Shown here: positions 8,835-18,635 of the stretch, piece after piece
How positions within the stretch are numbered: position 1 is the stretch's first letter
Layout: each line of letters begins with the position of its first letter
Origin: Marinobacterium jannaschii DSM 6295
GTDB lineage: Bacteria; Pseudomonadota; Gammaproteobacteria; Pseudomonadales; Balneatricaceae
Assembly: GCF_000620085.1 (NCBI RefSeq)
Contig: NZ_JHVJ01000003.1
Coordinates: 124,001-188,000 of the forward strand
Length of the DNA stretch: 64,000 nt
Direction of reading: 5' to 3'
Made by a program: the position numbers and the translations under genes
Notes under the pieces: model-generated
Seen by the model: the letters and a program-made list of their open reading frames with translations, nothing else
Database searches by the model: none
Told to the model about the DNA's origin: nothing

Positions 8835-9796
8835 GCGGGTCTCCTCAGCTGGCTTTGCAGGGCGAATTCGATGGTCTCTTGCAACAGCTGTTTCTTTTCC
8901 TCCTGACGGCTCATCAGGGTGTTGGTCACCGTGACAGCCAGCCCCTGCTGACTCAGTGTTTCCTGCCAGTGGCTGTCCTGCCGGTCGATCACCAGCGCAT
9001 CAATCAGGCCCTGATAGAAGCTGGCGATGCCGCTAAGGTCGCTGCTCAGGCCGGTGCTGGCGAGCATCCGGTCGGCCGGGCCTTTAACCGTTTTGCCGCC
9101 GATCAGCGGTGAGATGGCAATGCGGTAGGCGGGGCTGTTTTGCAGCGCCTCGCGGATGCCGGGAATCGCCAGAATCGGCGCGATGCTGACCAGCGGATTG
9201 CTGGGTGCAAAAATAATCAGGTCGCTGTCGGCGATTGCCTGCAGTGCTTCCGGGGTGGCGCTGGCTCGCTCGGCACCGTCAAAGCGGATCGACTTCACCT
9301 CCGGCTGGCAACGCTGGCGGACAAAATATTCCTGAAAGCTGAGCCAGCCGTCCGGGGTTTCGATGCGGGTCTGTACCCGGTCATCGGTGGGCAGGGTGAT
9401 CGGGATATCGACCCCCAGGCGCTCGGCGATCTCACGGGCGATCTCGCTCGGACGGCGGCCCAGTCGGCGTTGCTGGGTGCGGTAGATATGGGTGGCAATA
9501 TCCATATCCCCCAGCTGCATCCAGCATTCATTGCCGAGGCGTTCCAGGCTGTTGAGTACCCGGCTGCTGTCGCCGCGCAGGCCCCAGCCGTTACCGCGGT
9601 CGATCAGATCGGCCAGTGAGTAGGTCAGGGTATCGATATCCGGCGACACCCAGAGGCCGTGAAACTCCTGATCGTCGGCGATATTGCCGATAATGTTGAG
9701 GTTCCAGCGGTACTGGCTGGCGGCGATCCCTTCTGCCGCCTTAGCGCCGCCGACGCCACCGGCCAGCAGGGTGATCTTTGGGTGGGCATGGCTCAT
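8831..9796 (-). CDS. cofD: CofD: phospholactyl/phosphoenolpyruvyl transferase of F420 synthesis
   Basis: The 321-aa protein shows the CofD signature ITLLAGGVGGAKAAEG at residues 8-23, NIADDQEFHGLWVSPDIDTL at ~37-56, and IIFAPSNPLVSIAPIL near 195. It joins the activated phospho-acid to Fo, giving F420-0 or dehydro-F420-0. Length is normal. It overlaps both neighbours by ATGA, consistent with co-translation with cofH and cofC. Confidence 0.95.
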   Translation of the reverse strand: MSHAHPKITLLAGGVGGAKAAEGIAASQYRWNLNIIGNIADDQEFHGLWVSPDIDTLTYSLADLIDRGNGWGLRGDSSRVLNSLERLGNECWMQLGDMDIATHIYRTQQRRLGRRPSEIAREIAERLGVDIPITLPTDDRVQTRIETPDGWLSFQEYFVRQRCQPEVKSIRFDGAERASATPEALQAIADSDLIIFAPSNPLVSIAPILAIPGIREALQNSPAYRIAISPLIGGKTVKGPADRMLASTGLSSDLSGIASFYQGLIDALVIDRQDSHWQETLSQQGLAVTVTNTLMSRQEEKKQLLQETIEFALQSQLRRPA

Positions 9797-11040
9797 GCGG
9801 CACCTCCTGCCACGACGATCTGCTGTGCCGGGGTGTAGAACGGGGCCGCGGGATGTGCTTCCGGTAACGGGTAGCGCTGGTGGCTGCCATAGAGGGTGCT
9901 GCGCTGGCTGGCCTCGAAACCGGCACGGTGGATCTGCTCGATCATATCCTGCGGCGTCACTTCCTGGCCGTGCTGGCCACCGGCGGCGCGGGAGATGCTC
10001 TCGTTCATCAGGGTGCCACCCAGGTCGTTGGCCCCGGCGCGCAGCATCTGGGCAGCCACATCCGGCCCCATCTTCACCCAGGAGGCCTGGATATTATCGA
10101 TCTGGCCCTGCAGCACCAGCCGCGCGACGGCATGCATTTTGAAGTGCTCGTCGCGGGTCGGGCCGGGACGCACCTGGTCCGGGTTGTCGTTGTAGAGCGC
10201 GGTTTCGTAGTGGATAAAGCCCAATGGTACGAACTCGGTAAAGCCACCGGTTTCCTTCTGGATATCACGCAACAGGATCAGGTGCTCGGCCCAGTGACGG
10301 GGCTGGTCGACATGGCCATACATAATGGTGGAGGTGGTGCGCACGCCGACACTGTGGGCGGCCTTGACGATCCGCACCCACTCCTCGGTGGTGAGCTTGT
10401 TCTTGGTCAGCTGCTTACGGACCTCGGTATCGAGGATTTCGGCGGCGGTGCCCGGCATCGAACCCAGGCCAGCTGCCTTCAGGTCACGCAGGAAGGCTTG
10501 CGGGGTCATGCGGGCTTTCTTGCTGCCATACCAGATCTCGAACGGCGAGAAGGCGTGGATATGGATCTCCGGCACCCGCTGCTTAATGGCGATCAGCAGG
10601 TTGCGATAGTAGTCCTTGTCGATATCCGGGTGCAGGCCGCCCTGGACGCAGACCTCGGTGGCACCGCGGTTCCAGGCCTCTTCGGCACGGTCGGCGATCT
10701 CCTCGAAGGAGAGGAACTCGGCGCCCTGGTCTTCACGTTTTTTGGCGAAGTTACAGAAGCGGCAGCCCATATAGCAGACATTGGTAAAGTTGATATTGCG
10801 GGTGATGACGAAGCTGCCGTGGTCGCCGCAACGCTGCTGGCGTACCCGGTCGGCGGTCTGTAACAGGGCGCTGTATTCGGCACCGCGAGCGGCAAACAGG
10901 GTGATGGCGTCCTGATGGTTCAGCTCTTCGCCATCCAGTGCCCGGCACAGAATATCGGCGGTATCTGGATCGATCTGGCCCAACAGCTGTTCCAGCTGGG
11001 GGGCGGCGAGTGGGTGGTTGATACGGGTCAGGCTGTTCAT
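9793..11040 (-). CDS. cofH: Fo synthase subunit 2, radical SAM
   Basis: The 415-aa protein has the radical SAM cluster motif CYMGCRFC (CxxxCxxC) at about 83-90 after ITRNINFTNV, and the CofH hallmarks VCVQGGLHPDIDKDYYRN and FGSMPGTAAEIL-type sequence (GLGSMPGTAAEILDTEVR). With CofG it forms the deazaflavin Fo from tyrosine and 5-amino-6-ribitylaminouracil. Its precursor is thus a riboflavin-pathway intermediate. CofG and CofH are separate here, unlike the fused FbiC of actinobacteria. The ATG at 11040 follows AGGAGCCCCGCC. Confidence 0.95.
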   Translation of the reverse strand: MNSLTRINHPLAAPQLEQLLGQIDPDTADILCRALDGEELNHQDAITLFAARGAEYSALLQTADRVRQQRCGDHGSFVITRNINFTNVCYMGCRFCNFAKKREDQGAEFLSFEEIADRAEEAWNRGATEVCVQGGLHPDIDKDYYRNLLIAIKQRVPEIHIHAFSPFEIWYGSKKARMTPQAFLRDLKAAGLGSMPGTAAEILDTEVRKQLTKNKLTTEEWVRIVKAAHSVGVRTTSTIMYGHVDQPRHWAEHLILLRDIQKETGGFTEFVPLGFIHYETALYNDNPDQVRPGPTRDEHFKMHAVARLVLQGQIDNIQASWVKMGPDVAAQMLRAGANDLGGTLMNESISRAAGGQHGQEVTPQDMIEQIHRAGFEASQRSTLYGSHQRYPLPEAHPAAPFYTPAQQIVVAGGAA

Positions 11041-11053
11041 GGCGGGGCTCCTG

Positions 11054-12196
11054 TTACTGACACTGCTGGGCGGCCAGCCCGTTGGCGGCGGCCATCTGCG
11101 GCAGACGGGAGGCGATATCCTGCGCCAGGTAGCGTCCGCTGTTCTGTTGATAGGCTGGGTAGACGGTGAGCCGTTCCTGCAGCTCGTAGCCCAGCCCGGC
11201 ACAACCCTGACGCAGGCTGTCGATCTGCGGCCAGGCACGTTCCGGATTGATAAAGTCGCGGGTTAAGGGTGAGATGCCGCCCCAGTCGTTGATACCGGCA
11301 GAGACATAGCTGCCGTAGCGTTCTTCCAGATTCGGTGGCGCCTGCAGGCTGATCGATGGATCGAGGATCAGGCGCGCAACGGCCAGGGTGCGGCGCATAT
11401 CGTCCAGGGTGGGCTCTGGTTGCCCGGCCATTGCTGTGCCGGGCTTGGCGCGGAAGTTCTGTACGATCACTTCCTGGATATGGCCGTACTGCTGGTGGAT
11501 GGCGTTGATCGCCAGCAGGCTGTCGATCCGCTCCTCCCAGGTTTCACCGATCCCGATCAGGATGCCGGTGGTGAACGGGATATCCAGTTGTCCGGCGCGT
11601 TCCAGGGTGCGCAGGCGCTGTACTGGCACTTTGTCCGGACAGGCGTAGTGGGGGAGGCCCTTCTGCAGCAGACGGCGGCTGGTGTTCTCCAGCATCATCC
11701 CCATGCTGGCGGCCACCGGCTTGAGGCGGCGCAGCTCATCTTTGCTCAGGGTGCCGGCGTTAACGTGGGGTAGCAGGCTGGTCTGTTCCAGGGTCATCTG
11801 ACAGACCTGCTCAAGATAGCCCACCATGCTGTTATGGCCCTGTGCCGCCAGCAGGTCCCGCGCCAGCTGGTAGCGCTGCTCGGGCTTCTCGCCGAGGCTG
11901 AACAGCGCTTCCTTGCAACCGCTCTGCTGGCCCTGCAACAGGGTGGTCATCACCTGTACCGGGGTCAGCAGCTCCGCTTCGCCCGATTCGGGTGTCTTGA
12001 CGAAGGTGCAGTAGCCGCAGTCGTCACGGCACATATTGGTGAGGGGGATAAATACCTTGCGGGAGTAGGTGATGATCTCTCCCCAGTGGCGGTCCCGTAG
12101 CTGAGCGGCGGCATCGCACAGTGCCTGCAGGTCAGGTCCCTGTGTATTGCCGAAGCTGATCGCTTCCTGTCTGGTTATTGCGGCGCTTCTGGTCAC
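11054..12196 (-). CDS. cofG: Fo synthase subunit 1, radical SAM
   Basis: The 380-aa protein holds ITYSRKVFIPLTNMCRDDCG and YCTFVK, i.e. the radical SAM CxxxCxxC motif (CRDDCGYC, about residues 56-63). ALFSLGEKPEQRY, MLENTSRRLL and INDWGGISPLTRDFINPE are CofG hallmarks. It is the first gene of the seven-gene F420 operon, with a 13-base gap to cofH. Two RutR-like palindromes lie 48-100 bases upstream of its start. Splitting of cofG and cofH in a bacterium of this type suggests lateral inheritance of the pathway, but codon use looks like that of neighbours. Confidence 0.95.
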   Translation of the reverse strand: MTRSAAITRQEAISFGNTQGPDLQALCDAAAQLRDRHWGEIITYSRKVFIPLTNMCRDDCGYCTFVKTPESGEAELLTPVQVMTTLLQGQQSGCKEALFSLGEKPEQRYQLARDLLAAQGHNSMVGYLEQVCQMTLEQTSLLPHVNAGTLSKDELRRLKPVAASMGMMLENTSRRLLQKGLPHYACPDKVPVQRLRTLERAGQLDIPFTTGILIGIGETWEERIDSLLAINAIHQQYGHIQEVIVQNFRAKPGTAMAGQPEPTLDDMRRTLAVARLILDPSISLQAPPNLEERYGSYVSAGINDWGGISPLTRDFINPERAWPQIDSLRQGCAGLGYELQERLTVYPAYQQNSGRYLAQDIASRLPQMAAANGLAAQQCQ

Positions 12197-12244
12197 TGTG
12201 CTGGCTCCCGATTTATTGTTGTTTGGAGTGGCTCAGATAAAAGT

Positions 12245-12260
12245 TTTACCATTTGGTCTA
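12245..12260. promoter_or_regulatory. RutR-like operator half-palindrome upstream of cofG (site A)
   Basis: TTTACCATTTGGTCTA fits the pattern TTkACCANNTGGTmAA with changes at the right end. It lies 49 bases before the cofG start. The resemblance to the known E. coli RutR box (TTGACCANNTGGTCAA) is by eye. Confidence 0.6.
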
Positions 12261-12278
12261 ATTAGGATTAGCACGAGT

Positions 12279-12294
12279 TTTACCGTTTGGTAAA
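12279..12294. promoter_or_regulatory. RutR-like operator palindrome upstream of cofG (site B)
   Basis: TTTACCGTTTGGTAAA has perfect TTTACC/GGTAAA arms. Its centre is 34 bases from that of site A, close to three helical turns, so two dimers could bind on the same face. It matches the perfect palindrome at 13482-13497 in front of the amidohydrolase gene. Confidence 0.7.
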
Positions 12295-12571
12295 TAAAAA
12301 TCTTTGACGGTACAGCATCGGGCAGACGGGATCAGAAGGCGTGACTGAGCGCGGCAACGCGCAGGCGCTGTCGCAAATATGTCGCTTTGCAACTGGCTGT
12401 AAACCGACCGGCGATTATGCGATCAACCCCAGATATCATGCGGGTATAGGCTGTACGCCTGAGACCGGAAAAGGCCCGCTTGGGGTGTCGTGATTGGTTA
12501 TGTTCGGGTCGGGATGTGCGGGGACGATTCAGAACTGAAAAAGCGCCCAAAAAAAATTTCGGACGCTTTCT

Positions 12572-12593
12572 GAAAATCTGACTTTTTAGTCAG
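12572..12593 (-). terminator. Hairpin terminator of the RutR-like gene
   Basis: On the minus strand CTGACTAAAAAGTCAG is followed by ATTTTC. It lies 37 bases after the regulator's stop. The rest of 12197-12629 outside the two operators shows no gene; an adjacent A-rich/T-rich stretch at 12541-12565 may add a second weak hairpin. Confidence 0.55.
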
Positions 12594-12629
12594 CTCTGGC
12601 GGTAGAGTCGACCGGGATAAGCGATCTGA

Positions 12630-13265
12630 TCAGTGCTCGGCACCGATACCGCGCAGTACAATCTGGGTCAGGAAGCTGGCGGCGGCGTCAAAGTCGGATT
12701 GCTCCAGCGCCGGTTTATTCAGCAGCAGCTGGATCTGGGGGGCGAAGTCGGCGTAAGTCTGGGTACCGGCCCAGATCACGAAGAACAGGTGTTCCGGATC
12801 GATCGGGTCGATCTTGCCGGCCTCGATCCAGCGTCGCACCAGTGCCGTGTCACGCTCGAACTGCGGTTGCAGGTGGCTGATCAGGTATTCCTTGAGTATC
12901 GGCGCACCGTTGATTACCTCATGGGCAAAGACGCGGGATGCGAAGGGGTAGTCGCGCGACAGCTCCAGCTTGCCGCGGATATAGGCGCTGATCATCTCCG
13001 CAGGTTCCGCGCTGCTGTCCTCGATAAAGCTCATCTTTTCCAGCCAGAGGTCGAGGATATTCTGCAGCACCCGGCGGTAGAGATTCTCCTTGGAGGAGAA
13101 GTAGTAAATCATGTTCTGCTTGGAGATACCGGCTGCCTCTGCAACCGAATCCATAGATGTGCCACTGAATCCCTTCTGGGCGAATACTTCTTCCGCCGCT
13201 CGCAGGATACGGGCTTCCTGCTGGATTCTTGCCGCCGATGGTTTGCGGGTGGTTTTTTCTGTCAT
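12630..13265 (-). CDS. rutR: RutR-like TetR-family repressor of pyrimidine/F420 genes
   Basis: The 211-aa protein has a TetR helix-turn-helix at about 18-62 (ILRAAEEVFAQKGFSG, then VAEAAGISKQNMIYYFSSKE). The C-terminal part resembles E. coli RutR closely from memory: LYRRVLQNILDLWL, GKLELSRDYPFASRVFAHEV, GKIDPIDPEHLFFVIWAGTQ and TYADFAPQ all have counterparts. RutR binds uracil or thymine and releases the operator TTGACCANNTGGTCAA. Similar palindromes occur twice on each side of this gene. I infer that it represses both the F420 operon and the amidohydrolase-permease-dihydropyrimidinase set, and perhaps itself, and that uracil or a relative induces. Confidence 0.85.
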   Translation of the reverse strand: MTEKTTRKPSAARIQQEARILRAAEEVFAQKGFSGTSMDSVAEAAGISKQNMIYYFSSKENLYRRVLQNILDLWLEKMSFIEDSSAEPAEMISAYIRGKLELSRDYPFASRVFAHEVINGAPILKEYLISHLQPQFERDTALVRRWIEAGKIDPIDPEHLFFVIWAGTQTYADFAPQIQLLLNKPALEQSDFDAAASFLTQIVLRGIGAEH

Positions 13266-13441
13266 GCGCTTCCGTTTTCGATCATGCCAAAGAGTGGTGC
13301 AGTGACTGCTGTCGCGACAGTTTTATTGTCGCTGGCAGGCCTGACCTGCGTTGCCGGGCGCGACTCTACCACAGGCTACCGGCAGAGTTTAGTCTAGCGT
13401 GCGGCTATCTGAGAACGGGTAAAAAATAATCAATTCAAGGT

Positions 13442-13457
13442 TTGACTTAATGGTAAA
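13442..13457. promoter_or_regulatory. RutR-like operator (site D) between regulator and amidohydrolase gene
   Basis: TTGACTTAATGGTAAA matches the left end TTGAC and the right half TGGT.AA of the RutR box. Its centre is 40 bases from that of site C. It may control the regulator, the plus-strand operon, or both. Confidence 0.5.
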
Positions 13458-13481
13458 AACTGGCTTTACTGAGTTGCAAGT

Positions 13482-13497
13482 TTTACCAGCTGGTAAA
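13482..13497. promoter_or_regulatory. Perfect 16-bp RutR-like operator (site C)
   Basis: TTTACCAGCTGGTAAA is a perfect palindrome with the ACCANNTGGT-type core of the RutR box. It lies 219 bases before the amidohydrolase ATG and 217 bases before the divergent regulator's ATG. A further weak half-site occurs near 13515. Nothing else is apparent in the rest of 13266-13715. Confidence 0.75.
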
Positions 13498-13715
13498 GTT
13501 TCTTCTGATAAGAATCTTACCGGCTGGCGTTGCAGGCAGTTGGTTAGTTGCCGCTAAGTTCCGCTGCTGCAGCCTGATAACAAAAATAAGATTGGCCATA
13601 AGTAAGCCGTGTCTTCCCCCGATGTTTTCAAGGGCCGGACCGATGCATAGATCTCCCGACAGAGGAGGCGCATAGGGAAGGTACCGACGGAATCTCAAAA
13701 GAGTGAGGAGAAGTC

Positions 13716-14951
13716 ATGTTGGATCTGAATGTAAATGGTGAGCGACTTTGGCAGAGCCTGATGGAAATGGCTCAGTTTGGCGCAACCGAAAAGGGCGGCT
13801 GTAACCGCCTGGCACTGACCGATAACGATAAGAAGGCGCGAGACCTTTTTGTCGCCTGGTGTGAAACCGCTGGCTGCACGGTCAGCGTTGATAAGATGGG
13901 TAATATCTTTGCCCGTCGTCCCGGAAAGAATAACGATCTGCCGGCCGTTGGCACCGGTAGCCACCTGGATACCCAGCCCACCGGTGGTAAGTTCGATGGT
14001 GTCTTCGGCGTACTGGCCGGCGTCGAAGTGCTGCGTACCCTGCACGAAAACAATATCGAAACCGAAACCGCACTGGAATTTTCTGTCTGGACCAATGAGG
14101 AAGGCTCGCGCTTCCAGCCTGCGATGCAGGGGTCCGGCGTCTATGTTGGCCGTTTCGACCTGGAAACCGAGTGGAACAAGACCGACGTTAATGGCATCCG
14201 CCTCAAGGACGAGCTGGAGCGGATCGGCTATCTTGGTGACGAGGAACCCGGCAGCCGCAATCTCGGCGCCTTCTTTGAGACCCATATCGAGCAGGGGCCG
14301 ATCCTTGAGGATGAGGACAAGACCATCGGTATTGTCCGCCTGGGTCAGGGAATCCGCTGGTATAACATCACGGTTCGCGGGCAGGAGTCCCACTCCGGCA
14401 CCACGCCGATGCACCTGCGCAAAGATAGCATGGTGGCCAGCGCCAAAGTGGTGACCGAGATCGAAGAGATCGCCCATCGCTTCGAGAACGGCCTGGGTAC
14501 AGTTGGCTTTATGCAGGTCTATCCGAATTCCCGTAACACTATTCCCGGTGAGATCACCTTCAGCGCCGATCTGCGTAACCCCAATCCGCAGGTGCTGGAA
14601 GAGATGCACAACCAGCTGACCGGCTTCTGCGATAAATTGGCAGGCGAGCGCGGGCTGGAGATCGAGGTCGACCACTTCTGGTACTTTGCGCCGGTGGAGT
14701 TTAACGCCTCTGACGATGTGAAGGCCGCCACCGAGAAACTGGGTTATTCCCATATGGATATCTACGCCGGTGCCGGTCATGACGCCTGTTATATGGCGGA
14801 TCTGGTACCCAGCGGGATGATCTTTACCCCCTGTGAAAATGGCATCAGCCATAACGAAATCGAGAACACCACGCCCGAACAGTGTGAAGCCGGTGCCAAT
14901 GTACTGCTGCATACCATGTTGGAGGCCAGTGCCCGTATCGCCCGCGGCTGA
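13716..14951 (+). CDS. Zn-dependent M20 amidohydrolase, beta-ureidopropionase/N-carbamoyl amino acid hydrolase type
   Basis: The 411-aa protein has the metal-binding and dimer features of the M20 hydantoinase/carbamoylase family: GTGSHLDTQPTGGKFDGVFG (~86-105), WTNEEGSRF (~124), FFETHIEQGP (~187), SHSGTTPMHLRKD (~222) and GHDACYMA plus ISHNE near the C-terminus. Such enzymes cleave N-carbamoyl-beta-alanine or N-carbamoyl amino acids to the amino acid, CO2 and ammonia, the last step of reductive pyrimidine or hydantoin breakdown. The ATG follows GTGAGGAG. It heads a set with an NCS1 permease and dihydropyrimidinase, behind RutR-like operators. Allantoate or ureidoglycolate are alternative substrates; the neighbours favour the pyrimidine route. 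Confidence 0.88.
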   Translation: MLDLNVNGERLWQSLMEMAQFGATEKGGCNRLALTDNDKKARDLFVAWCETAGCTVSVDKMGNIFARRPGKNNDLPAVGTGSHLDTQPTGGKFDGVFGVLAGVEVLRTLHENNIETETALEFSVWTNEEGSRFQPAMQGSGVYVGRFDLETEWNKTDVNGIRLKDELERIGYLGDEEPGSRNLGAFFETHIEQGPILEDEDKTIGIVRLGQGIRWYNITVRGQESHSGTTPMHLRKDSMVASAKVVTEIEEIAHRFENGLGTVGFMQVYPNSRNTIPGEITFSADLRNPNPQVLEEMHNQLTGFCDKLAGERGLEIEVDHFWYFAPVEFNASDDVKAATEKLGYSHMDIYAGAGHDACYMADLVPSGMIFTPCENGISHNEIENTTPEQCEAGANVLLHTMLEASARIARG

Positions 14952-15037
14952 TACGGAAAACGCGAGCAGGGCGGTGTGCTGAAAGGCCCCCTGCAATTTC
15001 CTTGCTACAACAAAAACAAATATCTTTGAGGGATCGC

Positions 15038-18069
<3,032 letters not shown>

Positions 18070-18088
18070 CCCCACAGCTGTCTCTGTT

Positions 18089-18112
18089 CAGCCGCCTGCT
18101 TCCGGGCGGCTG
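18089..18112 (+). terminator. Hairpin after the dihydropyrimidinase gene
   Basis: CAGCCGCC pairs with GGCGGCTG around a short loop, followed by ATTCGTTTTAT. The T-run is poor, so termination may be partial. Between here and 18347 I see no gene. Confidence 0.55.
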
Positions 18113-18347
18113 ATTCGTTTTATGGGTAATGCCAGAGCGTTGGCGCAAAAAAAGCCCGAATTATACTGCTATGCTTTATCGGACATTCCCCCGGACTTTT
18201 CGAGCCGGTGTAATCCGCCCATCTCAGACCTGAAGCGGCTGGCTAGCGGCCGCCAATGGCAGGATATTTGAAAGGGAGGGCCGGGGCAGGTTATATACTG
18301 CTTCCGCATCGGGGGTGTTAAGGGACCAGGCCACAGGATGGAGGCTT

Positions 18348-18635
18348 ATGATAAGGCAGTCTGATTGCGTCATCTTTCTTCTGATTTTCCCGTTTAGCTT
18401 CGCTGTAGCGGCTGGTGCCGCGATGCTGACCCACTCAGCAGCGCCGCCGTGGCGGTCTACACAATCTGATCCGGGCGCGAGCCTCATCTCCCTGATCCCC
18501 GCTTCCTCTATGAAAGATACAACAGGTCTGAAAGATACAGCAGGCCAGCGGTCTGAGCCGGAGAGTGTCGACTATATCCTGATCGCTATATTTCGGCGCA
18601 GGGGGGGCCAGCTTATAAATAGGGATGTGCTATGA
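18348..18635 (+). CDS. Small putative exported or membrane protein coupled to the c-di-GMP gene
   Basis: An ATG at 18348 preceded by GGATGGAGGCTT gives 95 codons. The product starts with a hydrophobic segment (CVIFLLIFPFSFAVAAGAA, residues ~7-25) like a signal peptide or anchor, then a polar Ser/Thr-rich part. Its stop overlaps the start of the GGDEF-EAL gene (ATGA), which implies coupling. I recognise no family. The good ribosome site and coupling argue for a real gene; low complexity of the sequence argues for caution. Confidence 0.5.
   Translation: MIRQSDCVIFLLIFPFSFAVAAGAAMLTHSAAPPWRSTQSDPGASLISLIPASSMKDTTGLKDTAGQRSEPESVDYILIAIFRRRGGQLINRDVL

Noticed and set aside
12332-12550. 72-codon minus-strand frame between cofG and the RutR-like gene
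   Set aside because: Arg-rich, no ribosome site, and lies in a promoter/terminator region.
13695-14996. 433-codon minus-strand frame opposite the M20 amidohydrolase gene
   Set aside because: Antisense to a gene with clear family motifs; the translation has no recognisable domain and no start signal.
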